Below, in pieces: positions 33,546 to 45,147 of a stretch of 64,000 nucleotides of DNA. Every line of letters starts with the position of its first letter. Positions within the stretch are counted from its first letter, which is position 1. Position numbers and translations under genes: made by a program. The DNA comes from Prosopocoilus inquinatus (Eukaryota > Arthropoda > Insecta > Coleoptera > Lucanidae): NCBI GenBank assembly GCA_036172665.1, contig CM069876.1:3844001-3908000 (forward strand), given 5' to 3'. The notes beneath the pieces are model-generated. The model saw nothing but the letters and a program-made list of their open reading frames with translations. It was not told where the DNA came from and made no database searches.

Positions 33546-36161
33546 TGGATATTGTCTTAATTTAATTTGGTTCAACATTTCTGATATCTTGAACAACTTA
33601 TTTAACAAATTTGTTCCAAGTTATGCCACTGTCCGCGGTCTAAGAACTTTTCCACCCTGGTTCACGACTGAAATTATTAATAATATTAATTAAAAAACTT
33701 TCTGTTATAAAAAAATCACTTCCACTAAGATAATGCTATATTACCACAATTTTGTAACATACCGTAAACTTATCAAAAAACAAATATCTATCGAATTCTA
33801 AAAATATAAAAACAATATTCAGTGTGTCTTAATTGACAATCCTAAAAAAATCTGGTCCTACGTTAGATTTAAAAAAGATAGCACAAGGATTCCTGGTCGT
33901 ATGCTCTGTAATGGTAATTCACTTGACAGTCTTCAAATGATTGGTTGACTGTTTTGCTTCTTTCTTTGAATCAGTATTTACGCCACCTCTATACTCTCTC
34001 CGGACAGCTGTAACAGTCTTTCCATTTTCTTAAATATCAGAGAGATCACTGACATTCCCCATGCCTTATCTAAGTTAAAAAAACTCTATAACTGCTGGAC
34101 ATGACCAAATTCTCAGTTTCTTGTTAAAGGATTGTAAATTTGCGTTTGTGAAACTTTCACATATCATTTTCAAAGAAGCTCTCAAATGTGGTACTTTCCC
34201 TTCGTTTTGGAAACATTCTAAAGTCATTCCTGTATTTAAAGGTGGTGATGCTGCAAACATATCTAATTATCGTCCTATTTCTTTACTCTGCAATTTTTCT
34301 GAAGTTTTTGAAATTATTTTATACTCTTGCCTATACCCTCACATTAAGCAATATTTATGTGCGGAACAGTATGGCTTTGTGGAAAAGCGCTCCACTGTAA
34401 TAGAACTTACATGCTTCTCTCAATTCCTATGTGAATCTCTTGACCGTGGTTGTCAAGTTGATGTCGTTTATAGAGATCTTGCAGAAGCTTTTGATCTCAT
34501 AGATTATGAACTCTTAATCTCCAAATTAAGTTCCTATGGTCTTTAGCCATTCTTTAAAACTTTTCCTACAGTCGTATCTTTTGAATAGGCAGCAGCGAGT
34601 TTATTACAGTGGTTTTTCTTCTCGTACTTACACTGCTTCTTCCGGTATTCCTCAAGGTGTCAACTTAGGACTTCTTCTTTTTAAACTTTTCATAAATGAC
34701 CTTCCCTTACCAAACATAGCAAGATCCTAATGTACGCCGACGATGCCAAATTATTTCGTGTTGTTGATAGCCAAGAAGATGCCCTTCTTCGTCAAAAGGA
34801 TTTAAATTCCTTTTCTGACTGGTGTACGTCTAATCGGTTCGCTTTAAATGTTTGACAAATGCAAAACCATTTTCTTCTCGCGTAAAAAATGCGTCTTTTT
34901 GACGACCGTCTTCTGTTTAATCACCATGTCAATGATATTTCAACTAAATCCTTACCGCTTTTGAGCTTTATCGTCAGAAACGCTCATGACTTCACTAATC
35001 CCGCTGCTTTAATTGTTCTCTTTAGTGCTTTCATCCTTTCAGGACTCCAATATGCAGGGCCCCGTAACCATGTGTGCAAAGCGTGCAGTGCACGCGGGCG
35101 CCATGTTCAAGGGGCGGCAATTAACCTCTTGGCCACTGGACATGTTTTGTCACTTTTTTCGAAAAAAAGGAAATTAATGGGAAACAGTTTCTTGTCTGAT
35201 AAAAATTCGAAAAAACTATCCATAAGACTGAACTGTCCCGATGAAGCCGTCAACCTCGCGTCGACTAAAAAACAACAGTTAATTGCGGCAATTAAAAGTA
35301 GAAAAGTTTAAGTTTTGTAGTTTTCGTGTGTTAAATTTTTCATTAAAAAAATTTAACGTACGTAATAATTTTATTAAGTAAAAAGATAAATTACATAAGC
35401 TGTTACAGTTTGGTAAAAAGAAAACAAATTACATCTTACCTAATTCCTTTTGTTTTTGTGATTAAGTTTCATTTTTCTAATATTAATAACAAGCGGGCTT
35501 TGCTCAGTTGCATTCTGATAGGGAGGGGGGAGGGGGTCTGAAGAGAGGCTTCCTTAGTCAGATAAAAGTTTGGACCGATCGCGGTCTAATAAGTCTAATT
35601 GCGACTTAAACTTTAAAAAAGTGAAGGAAAATGTTTAAAAATTAAGGAAAATATTTTTTTTTAAGTAAAGGAAAATTTTTTCTAATTTTTCTGTCTTCCA
35701 TTTTTTTTTTCGTATTAAAAATAATTTTGACAATTGGCCGTTTTTGTTTGCCCCAACTTATCTGTCAGAGGGTGCCAAAATATGGAGTGGCACTCGGGCG
35801 GCTTTTGGCCTCGTGGGGGCCCTGCCAATATGCAACCATAATTTGGTATCCGATTTATAATTGCCATACAAATGTCCTTGAACAAGTTCAGCGTAGGTTT
35901 CTTAAGTTTCTTTGGTTTAAAGAATATGGGGTGGATCCTACTAGAGGTTTTCCTCATGAAACCCTATTTACGGTCTCTAATAGCTTATCGCTTATTAATT
36001 GGAGACATATCTCAGCTTTGCTTTTCTTACATAAGTTGATCCACAATCAAGTTGATGCTGATGTGGCGTAGGTTTAGATCTTTTGTTATTTTCTACTGCT
36101 TTATTTGCTCTGTAATTGGTTTTTTATAACTGTCGGCAAATACATTATTATTAATATTAAG
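33546..36161 (+). pseudogene. Non-LTR retrotransposon pol (Jockey/CR1-like), decayed and split by a hAT
   Basis: The pre-RT part is at 33575-33970 (NNLFNKFVPSYATVRGLR, FPPWFTTEII, then WSYVRFKKDSTRIPG). The RT core is at 34121-34546 (FKGGDAANISNYRPISLLCN, AEAFDLIDYELL), then SGIPQGVNLGLLLF at 34645-34690 and catalytic YADD at 34733-34744. The thumb side continues in the frame from 34889 to GLQYA at 35057. After the hAT insertion it resumes at 35830 with IIWYPIYNCHTNVLEQVQRR and stops at about 36071. The tail ATTATTATTAATATTA at about 36147-36161 marks the 3' end. At least four frame breaks are visible. Confidence 0.82.
35055..35824. mobile_element. hAT element, 770 bp, with 8-bp TSD
   Basis: Inserted in the non-LTR pol. 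CCAATATG is duplicated at 35047-35054 and 35825-35832, and the termini are CAGGGCCCC and its inverse. The pol frame (GLQYA to TIIWYP) closes when it is removed. 8-bp targets and CAGGG-type ends define the hAT superfamily. An open stretch at 35055-35311 continues the host frame into the element. Its end (KLSIRLNCPDEAVNLASTKK) is not a recognisable transposase domain, so the copy is probably non-autonomous. Confidence 0.88.
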
Positions 36162-38550
36162 TTCAGACCCAGTTCATTACATACCACGTGACTGCGTGGA
36201 ATGGTTGTTACCGATAAGGAAAAATGACGGGTACTGCGCATAGCTTAAGACGAAGAAGAAGGTGCAATATTTTTATTGCGCTGTAGTAGCATAACAAACA
36301 GAACTATTGATTCCACTGGACAGTTCCTCTTCAATATCCAAATGGAGGACAATAATTCTGGTATTTACTAACGGGTAGGTCTGAATATTTACTGTTCTTT
36401 TCATTGTTAAGTAGGAGTAATACATTTAGGAATATAAAATTCAAGCTTAATCCAGCCATATAGAGAAAGAAAAAAATTGCACGTCAGTAATAATTTCTGC
36501 GGTAAAAGAGCGCGTTTGTGGCAGTTAATTTAGGATTTCAGCGCGAAAAATGTTTGAACGTTACATTTCCACAGTTCTTCTAATATAAGATATGCAGTGA
36601 ATAAATTAGTCTGACGCCTGCCATAATAAATTAATTATAAAATGTGACGAAACGAAAATTTAATTTCAGAATATAACATGCTTTAACGGTACTCCGGCCG
36701 GTTGGTAACTGTTCCGGGAAATTTAATTTATTCGTTTTTGAGACAATGTAAAAACGTATAGGGAGTAATTTAGTACACCGGTAAAAGTCCGGTAATTTTT
36801 CAGGTCGGTACGAAACAATTTAATTTTCGAGGTAACAATCCAAATAAAACAAGATAAAATTCCTAAATAGAGATTCATTTTCGGTAACCCTATTTTATTC
36901 CTAAATGAAAATATGTAGCAGGAATCCATGTTGGTCTTTCCCCCGACAAACCGTAGCACATATATAACATTAAGCTTAACATAACAGGGTAGGTAACCGG
37001 CAAGAACAGTGTTACATGCAGCACATGATATACGAACAGCGGATTAAACCCCAAGGGGGGAGTTTAACACGACCCCGTATTAGTTATTAGCGACTCTTGT
37101 TAGTTAGATGAGCATTACTTGCATACATACATACATATTGCAGGTATTATATCCCTGTCTAATACGTTATGGAACTACTACCAGAGCTCTAAGTGCACAC
37201 TACGTTGGGATTGTCAAATTAAATTAAACGTACAACACATTCATTAATTCTAAAAATTATGAGATACATTAAATTTCAAGAAATAACGAGCTGAGAAAGT
37301 TAAGATAAGGATAGGAAGATACGAAACACTCTAAAGCTACGACTAGGTATAGCACAAAATGATACATGATTTCTAAATGCATTTACTTTATTAGAGATTA
37401 AGATTTAAGGTTTACTTCTGAATCGCCGTATTAAAATTTTGGTTCTAACAGAAGTGCGTAAGAAATCAGGATAATAGTCCAGATATAAAAAAAGGTATCA
37501 CTATAACTATTAATACATATTTATACGTTTGTGAACAATGGCGGCCTTTCTTTAACCCACGATAATTCATCGAATATCATAAAATCTACAATCGTATAAA
37601 AATGGTTTGTTACGGTTTGGGAAACCGCTTCTCAGGAAACAACCTGCTAAATTTGACTCGCATTTATTCCCGGTTGCACAATCTTAGGAAATCGCGTATC
37701 TGGGAAAGCACTTCATACCGCACCTATTTCGTCGGATTTTATTGTGTTTAGAAGCAATTTTCCTTTATCACTTCTTCGTCGCTGGAATATTTAAATTCGT
37801 AATAGTTCAAGTGGTCTCACGCTTCGTGTTTTACACAAGCGTTTCTGTGCATTCGTTTTAAAATACTCCGGTCATGAAATAGTACAAAATATCACGAGAA
37901 ACGTTCGAAATTATTATTCCACGCGGTTAAAGAGTCATAAAAAAGTCCGCCAACGTCTCTTTTTGCTACTGGACTACTCTGTGAGAGTGACATTTTTTTG
38001 CAAGTTGTTATTTCAACGGAGAAATTAAAATTGAGATCTCTCTTGACCTTTAACGCGATGAAGTTTTCTATACGTCATCTGAAATGCGGTTGGTTCCTGC
38101 TGATGTTACGATGATTCCAATTCGTGCAAATCCTTAGACACAGGCACCTAAAAATATTTCATATTTACTTTTCTTAAATGTCTTTTTTTACGAGTGAGAA
38201 GCTGCAATAATTGCGGTACCTCAATATTAAGCTCTAAAGCTAGTGCTTCTGCATATCAAATCTGACGGTTTTATTTTATATTTTTTTCTTTAATAAGTTA
38301 TATGTATATTTCACAGTTTTACTTCTTTGTTTCCGTAGTTTTATTTCACATTATAGTTTTATTTCACATTATCAAATATAACACATTATAATAATTGAAA
38401 ACGTCAAATAACAGTCACCGGTGTGTCGCAAATATTATGTTTCTTACTTTTTTTAATTTATTGTATAGTATTTTCTGCTCTTTATAATACAAAAAACACA
38501 CACAAACATTTTCCCTGACCCAAAGAGCCCGGAAAAATTTCTTAACCAAC
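36162..38550. other. Intergenic stretch, no supported gene
   Basis: Single-copy-looking DNA. A short (CATA)n run lies near 37123. The minus-strand frame 36723-36959 has no motif. Confidence 0.45.
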
Positions 38551-38602
38551 CCAACCCAAAAATTTATCGCCCGGGGCCTCGCAATTATTAAAGCCGCCTC
38601 TG
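38551..38602 (-). mobile_element. hAT-like terminus
   Basis: The reverse complement starts CAGAGGCGGCTTTAATAATT and is followed by a GC-rich GCGAGGCCCCGGGCG. This form is typical of hAT ends. The opposite end and the 8-bp target copy were not found, so it may be a solo fragment. Confidence 0.4.
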
Positions 38603-38811
38603 CTTGTGGGCTTCATTAAAGCTTTTCTCAAACTTACGCACTGTTTCCCCCGGAGCTGTGGTTTTTATTCCTTTTATACCAAACACAATTATGCCGTTCT
38701 GCATCAGTTGATCAACAATTTGAAAATGACATTGGAAATTGAGGTTCTCTGCTACTCACTCAATCTGAACTTAACGATTTAAAAAGATTTCCTTAAATAA
38801 TCCGTACAAAG

Positions 38812-39845
38812 TTGGAACTAGTTGGATCTCGATTTTCTTTGTTACTAGTGTTTCTGATTTTCAGTAAAAAGCCAGAAATCAATTCTCCAACTTGTTTTCC
38901 ACGGTTGCTCAAATTTAATGGCGTTCTACATGTACATATTTTCAGAATTGTTGAAAATGTTTCACCCTTTTTTTCCCTCTCTCTGGTTCTGCTCTCCTTG
39001 GACTTCAGAATGAATTATAAAATGAAATATTCTACTTACGAGACTATTTGAAAATAAATATGCCAAAGTTTTTAAAAATAGAAATTTATTATTAACAAGA
39101 CTAGAAATTTGGTTTACTATTTAGAAGAAAACCTTTGAATATAAAAATATATTAACAAAATGTGAAATTTAGTTTACAATACAATTATGGTAGAAAAGCA
39201 AAGATACTAAATTTTAATGTCAACAATTTTCTTTTAGATCGAATGAATCTATGAAAAGATACTTCCTAATTTGTTTTAAAGTATTTATTCTAGCAACCGG
39301 TTTCGGTGAAAATCACCTTCATCAAGCTAGTAACGTCGAAATATTGAAATTACATTGAAATTGTAAATATTGGAAAAGAAAATAAATTAACATGTATGTT
39401 ATTCATGAACACATGAAGTCCGATTAAATATTAAATAAATTTTTCACAAACAACCAAAAATAATTCAAGATCACAAATCAATAAATAATAAGGAAATTAC
39501 AGTAATAAACAGAAAAGCAAATATTCAGTACAAACTAAAAAAAAATTGTTAGAAAATGGCTTTGCCTTGTGCGAATAAAATAAATTTTCCTTTGAACTCA
39601 CCAACCCTGAGCTGGAATCTCTCTTGAAATGGAATTCAAATTAAATGAATAAAACAATAATCGGAGACGATTAATTTGAATAATAAAAGAAACACACCAT
39701 GAAGTGTTATATGTATCTTCATTCACGAAATTAATTTCAAACTGAGGAAACTGCCTGATTGAAAAAAAAAATAATAAAAATAAAAATATAACTTCAACGA
39801 GGAATATGTAATTAGGTCAAGAGACTGCAATCCCGAGACTTGCTG
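38812..39845 (+). repeat. Dispersed direct repeat family, copy 1
   Basis: Shares ordered blocks with 41490-42800. Examples are AGCCAGAAATCAATT(C/T)TCCAA, a TTTTCAGAATTGT(T/C)GAAAAT block, TCTCCTTG(G/A)ACTTCA, an AATATATTAA block, and TTCAAACTGAGGAAA near the end. There is no coding. The short frame 38812-39051 lies in it by chance. It is interrupted by the hammerhead-like fragment at about 39260-39340. Confidence 0.6.
39290..39330 (-). ncRNA. Hammerhead-like motif with variant core
   Basis: Minus strand: stem I CTAGC/GCTAG (five perfect pairs), core TTGATGA (consensus CTGANGA, first base changed), stem II GGTGA/TCACC with a 3-base loop, then GAAA, palindromic stem III CCGG and TT at the cleavage position. 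Three well-formed stems argue for a real descendant of a ribozyme. The changed core base argues against present activity. Confidence 0.65.
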
Positions 39846-40289
39846 TCCGCTCCCGCTTTATTTAAGTACTTTTTCGTTCCTGATTGTTACGCAAGTGGAA
39901 AATATCGGATGTTGCATGTGCTCTGCATAAAAAAACCTTAATCGTGTGCACAATTAGGAGCAATATTGCAACTTGACACGACTTCGTTCTTCCCTATTGC
40001 TCGTCTTGCAGTGTGCACAAATCAAGGAAATTCTGTCTCCGCTATTTGACACTGACCTTGTACGCGTTATCATATATTATATTATTTAATCGCAACCTAA
40101 TTTTTATAACAACATTTTGTCTCCACGTACTGAATATTCGATCCGTTACATTCGGAATTTCTCAAGTATTTTAATTTACACTTAAGTTTTGGAGTAAGAA
40201 GTTTCAAAATGAAGACGTTCAAGCTTCAGGTTGAAATACTTAACTTTTATAAGAAGTGAGAATAATAGGTTTCTATTAGTATTATATAT

Positions 40290-40645
40290 TTCCGTTCAGG
40301 ATCTTTCGACATTAAGAATATGCTATAAAGTATTTACATGCTTTTGACTTTCTAGTAGTTTCTATGTTTTTCTTTCGTTAGGTTACGTGCATGTAATTTG
40401 ATAGAAGTCAACTTCTGATATTGTTAAAAATTATGAAGCTTCCCATTTTGTCATAATGACTGTGTTAATGATTTGGAAGGATACTTATCATCTTCCAAAT
40501 CATTAACACAAGTCATTTTTGCAAAATAGGAAACTTTATAATTTATGACCTATTGGACTTTCAACTTCTATCAAATTCCCAACGAAAAGAAAATAATATA
40601 GCCTACTAGAATGCCAAAAGATCGTGAATGATTAATACTTGACTT
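40290..40645. mobile_element. Foldback MITE, copy 1
   Basis: Long inverted arms meet at a central hairpin (GTGTTAATGATTTGGAAGG, an 11-base loop, then its inverse). The outer arms pair GATCTTTCGACATT-type sequence near 40302 with AATGCCAAAAGATC near 40610. A related copy is at about 58245-58505. No coding. Confidence 0.65.
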
Positions 40646-40774
40646 TAATATGATTAATTAGTGATTCTCTTAATTAATCGCAAATATATACGTCACAAGT
40701 GTACGCATTATTGCATCATCTCAAAAAGTCAACGAGGTTAAAATGTAGGTTATAGTTCATTCTCATATAGTAGC

Positions 40775-40990
40775 GTCCTGGTTTTAGCATGGAAAGCCAG
40801 AAATCGATTTCCAAATCGTTTTCCACGAATAGCTGGAATGGCATCTACTTATATTTCTTGGAATTGTAGAAAACTGTCCATTCCTTATCTCTTTCTATGT
40901 TTACTTAATCGTCTTTCCTTATTACCGTTTAAATAAAAATCCAAAGCTTTAAATTACAAAATATATTCAAACAAAAGAGAAATTTTAGTA
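40775..40990 (+). repeat. Dispersed direct repeat family, copy 2 (partial)
   Basis: Begins AAAGCCAGAAATCGATTTCC and keeps the order of blocks seen in copies 1 and 3 (TGGAATTGTAGAAAA, then an AAAATATATT word), after which similarity fades. Continues into AT-rich DNA up to about 41490 that contains no gene. The 116-residue minus frame at 40954-41304 is low-complexity. Confidence 0.45.
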
Positions 40991-41744
40991 CTACATAAAA
41001 GGTTCCAAACAAAATAAGGTGGGCATTTAATTAAATTAATTAGTTCATTAAAACTTAACAATTGACATAAAATTAAAACTAGAATATGAAAGAGAGAAGG
41101 AAAGATTAACAAAAATCCGTTTACCCCTAAAACTTTTGTTACATGCGTAATTTTAAGCAACAAAGAATCTATTCCATTTAAACTCACTCTCGTCGATCGT
41201 GGGTGCTTCTTAGGTACACTTTTTAAATTAAAATAAATTAGAAAAATTATCTGATTAAAAAAAGGATTTAGAATTTTGGAAAAAAAATTAACAACGCGTG
41301 TCACTAAATTACATTTGGAATCGAAGAAGCATTTTCTCTAAATGATAGGAGTTTGTGCCTCGGGCAACTGTCTTGACGAACTTCCCTCTGATCAGAAAAG
41401 CTACCTATATGTAAAGACCGTACGGACGGGGATTGGAAAATCACTTTTCATTCCCTTTTGTCCCCAATTCTTTAAAACAAAATCGTACAAAATTTGGATT
41501 TCAATTTCTTTGTTCGAGCGTAAACTAGTTTAGTCAAAGAGCCAGAAATCAATTTTCCAATTTGTTCTCCACAGTTGTTCAAATGGCGGTTTTTTCAGAA
41601 TTGTCGAAAATATCTCGTCCTTCTCTCTCTCTCTCTCTGCTCTCCTTGAACTTCAAAATGGAAACTCTACTTACGAAAATATCTCTAATAAAAAAAATGC
41701 CCAAAATTTTAAATAACAATATATTAAGAAAACGTAAAAAATTT

Positions 41745-41960
41745 GAACATATAAAATAGCGACATCTTACTATCGCTTTTTGACCTAACATTGCAGTAGG
41801 ATAGACAAATTGAAGCGGGATTTGCTCCTAATGAGTCCCCCATGCAAGGCGGCCATGCTTGCTGTCAAAGCATAATGAAAGATTTTAGAAAAATTAAATA
41901 AAAAATTACTGCAATGTTAGGTCAAAAAGCGATAGTAAGATGTCGCTATTTTATATGTTC
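41745..41960. repeat. Perfect 54-bp inverted repeat inside the retrozyme-like element
   Basis: 41745-41798 equals the reverse complement of 41907-41960 at all 54 positions as read. The 108-base spacer contains the remainder of the forward copy. The perfect match implies that the inversion arose at or soon after insertion. Confidence 0.92.
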
Positions 41961-42131
41961 ATCATTCTTACATCGCATTTGCGAATAAATTGGGCAAGTC
42001 GTTTTTTGGTCTGCAGTGGGAATGTCGAGCTACGTTTCTGCTGAAGAAGCCCCAAGCAGGGCTGAAACAGCTGTCCAGAGGCTGCTCGAGGTTCTCACTG
42101 CAATCAAAAACGATTTGCACAAAATTTTTTT
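41746..42131 (+). mobile_element. Retrozyme-like element with intact-looking hammerhead (copy 2)
   Basis: Bounded by a near-perfect 12-bp duplication, GTAAAAAATTTG (41734-41745) and GTAGAAAATTTG (42132-42143). It contains the same sequence as the minus strand of 23016-23244, but its first part is present twice, forward and inverted (54-bp perfect inverted repeat, 41745-41798 and 41907-41960). The 3' portion holds the hammerhead at 42036-42080 and ends at ACGATTTGCACAAAA. No protein is encoded. Confidence 0.8.
42036..42080 (+). ncRNA. Type I hammerhead ribozyme, canonical in all parts
   Basis: Stem I TTCTG (42036-42040) pairs with CAGAG (42076-42080), core CTGAAGA at 42041-42047, stem II AGCCC/GGGCT (42048-42052 and 42059-42063), GAAA at 42064-42067, palindromic stem III CAGCTG, and the cleavage triplet GTC at 42073-42075. 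The zero-loop stem III would favour a dimer, as described for short-stem-III hammerheads of repeats and PLEs. Of all motifs in the window this is the best candidate for self-cleavage. Confidence 0.85.
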
Positions 42132-42800
42132 GTAGAAAATTTGGTTTACAAACACTTTACGAAATTTAAATACAAAAATATATTAAACGAAATGCAAAAG
42201 AAAAGATTAAATAAAATGTGAAATTCAATTTACGATTTAGCGGAACTTTCAATACAAAAAAAAAAAAATAATCAAAACGTCAACTTTCTTTTAAAAATAC
42301 AATTTTTATATGAACGATTTTTATTTAGATTCAAACTGAACGAAATTTGATAAATTAACTAAAATTTTTACAAAGAATCAAAATTTAACTCAAAATTAAC
42401 AAATAATTAAATATCTAGGAATTTAATTTACGTTAAATTAAACAAAACAAGAAAAAGGGTCTTGGAGAGAGAAAGCAGAGATTCGGTATAAAAATCAAAA
42501 CCAAAAAATAAAGCTTGTGTTAAAAAAAAATTAGAAAAAAAAAACTTTATGCGTAAAAAGAATTAATACTTCGACTCACCAACGTTGAAATACAGTTTAA
42601 ATTAAAAATAAAAATAAAATCGGTTACGATTAAATTAATTACCAAACAAAAAAAAACAAACACCCGTGAAGTATAATATAACTTCTCGCGAAATTAAGTT
42701 CAAACTGAGGAAAATTGCGTGAATAAAAAAATAAATAATTTAGATCTTTAAACGAGAATCACTGATTAGATAGCTCGAAGGAACGCAGTAGAATTTTCCT

Positions 42801-45147
42801 TTTGGAGACTGTGCTGATCTTTTTATGCATTTAATTTTTATAAAGCAATAATGCATTCCTGCATATCGAATCTTTACATATTTATTTAGATTGAATGACC
42901 TACTTTAGTCTACGTCACCTTTGCATTAGGTGTTGGTTATGACAAGAACCTTAAAGAACCAAGGTTCGATCAAAGAAATGCAGGAATCATAAGCCCTTAC
43001 TTAATTATTCTTTTTATCACCGATGTTCCGGCGATATCAATGCCCTTGATCTAATTTTTCGGTGCACGTGTTTTGTATTTTTCATGAGTCATGATACGAA
43101 TTCTAATTTAATAAAATATCCGAATTAAATAAATGTACTGAATTATAAAAAATAATATTCCTAAGAATGTGGTTTCTTACATCCATGAAAGTCTGAAAAC
43201 ATATCTAGAATTTAAACTTGGTTTACCTAAGGCTGTGGTTACGGTGGATACGATGGGTATTGTGACGTCAAAGTGGGAGGACACTGACGTGCGTAGTCGG
43301 TTAAATGATTCAAGTATATATGTATATGGAAGCATTCATTGCGAACAAAACACTTAGACCATATAGCTAAACGTATTTAAATTGTTTGTTCGACTAAGCA
43401 CATATGTTTCCTGTTCCTTAATCGTCAAAGTATGCATTCACTGTAACCGCAGCTTTAAGTATAGCGTGTACCCAACATAGTTAATTAAACGTTACATAGG
43501 TACACCTCTTGCAGAAACTTAACCTTACTAACTTTAAAATTTCGTATCATAAACTTTAATTTCATCTCTCAAATAATTTTGAAATTTATAACCCTCATAA
43601 TTTCAGCCAGATCGCGGCGACGCATAATAATTCCACATGCATTGAAGTTTGCTTTGGAGTTAATGTGGCGGAAAATAAGAAAGGACAATTAATATCAATT
43701 ATCACTGGAGCTAATTAATTCAGTCGGCGGAATCTTTCCGACGCATTTGTGCAGCGATAATAAAGACGCCCGCCGTAAGACGAATAAAATACGGAGAAAG
43801 TAAGAGTAAAGCTGATTTGGAAGGAGGGAAGGGTGCGCTAAATCTAAACACCGTCGAACGAACGAACGGGTTGGAACGACAGTTCTGATATTTAAGGGCT
43901 GTTTTATTAACCCGGAATGAATTAAAAAAAGCTGTTGGAAATCTTACCGAGCTTCGGCGGATGGATTAATTTTTGTATCCTGTAACAAGTCGACGTCGTT
44001 TTAATTAATTTTTCATTGGTATTCGTGAGACTCATAATGAATAAATCAGTACAAACATTGAATTACAGTGACAACCAAAAAGGTGTTAAACGTACAATGT
44101 TCTTTTCTTTTTTTAATTTTATTTGTGTGCTTTTAGAAGTTATTTTATAGATAAAAGTTTTCATCCTATTTCTAGTTAATCAGCGGCATACTGAATATGT
44201 CGATACAATGTGTGTAGAAAATTATGTAATATCACCCAAGTAAGTGAAGGGCGTAATAGAGGAAAATTTCGAAAATGTCTTGAGCCAAGCGAAGAGGGGT
44301 TTGAATTGATTTTCTCGTCTAAAAAGAGAAGCGCGGGCAGAGTTAGCGAGACATGTGTTCATGCTGTAAAATGAACTCGGATGGCTGCTCGCAGGAAAAT
44401 AGCTGCACATTTCTTGCAAAATTGCATTCGCATGAATTTTACATTCGCCATGATCATATCCATAATTTATCCGCGCTACATATAGCTCCGACTTATATTA
44501 AGTTGGCGAAAATGTAATTTTGCTTTCAGTTTACAGTGTACTTTTCAGTATTAGGGCTCCTTTCACTGAAAATGACTCTCAAGTTATCGGTTTCTGTCTG
44601 AAGTCTGGCGAATGTTATTATGAGTATTTTTTTGCAAGATTTCATTCATAAGTAATATCATTTGTAATTAGTGCCTCAATTTTCATCATCCCACAGAGCT
44701 CACGTGTATTACTAACAGGGCCTAAATAAATTTTTGACCGTTTTAAGTTAGCAGTGGAACAACGAACGTTAAAGGTACATTAATTGTTTAGTGTTAAAAG
44801 GCACTAATCTGAAACAATACATGACTTTATACAGAGATAAGCTCAAGATAAACTTACCATAACTTCTACAAACCGTTCCTCAAAACTTTATCTGTAGGTA
44901 AAGAGTATAGGTAGCAATGTAAACAATTTATACTTTTCATAAAGTTATGTGTCAAGAAAAATTTATGTTTACCTAAAGTTAATATCTGTTTTTTTTTTTT
45001 TTATTTATTTACCATCAAGTAGGTCGTGATTTTATTTTATTAGGTTGGCTATAAAAGTAAAATTAGACAAATTGATTTCATTATAACATACACCACATGT
45101 TAATTTGCATGTGTATGGCTCTTGTAGATACCAAACGTCTTAACAAA
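42801..45147. other. Intergenic stretch, possibly regulatory
   Basis: From about 43570 to 44060 the DNA is GC-richer and holds many TAATTA/ATTAATT homeodomain-type cores (for example near 43717, 43915, 44000). It has no TE hallmarks, so it could be a cis-regulatory region, which is a pure inference. Short frames (43169-43357, 44222-44419) have no motif. A T-run lies near 44992-45001. Confidence 0.35.

Larger units (their letters stand above)
41490..42800 (+). repeat. Dispersed direct repeat family, copy 3 (host of a ribozyme element)
   Basis: Same ordered blocks as copy 1 (GAGCCAGAAATCAATTTTCC at about 41540; TTCAAACTGAGGAAAATTGC near 42710). A TC-rich microsatellite lies at about 41620-41638. 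Interrupted at 41746-42131 by a retrozyme-like insertion. The repeat class is unknown. Confidence 0.6.

Noticed and set aside
34889..35311. 140-residue frame as a single gene
   Set aside because: It fuses retrotransposon pol to the inside of a hAT insertion. The junction at 35055 is proven by the TSD.
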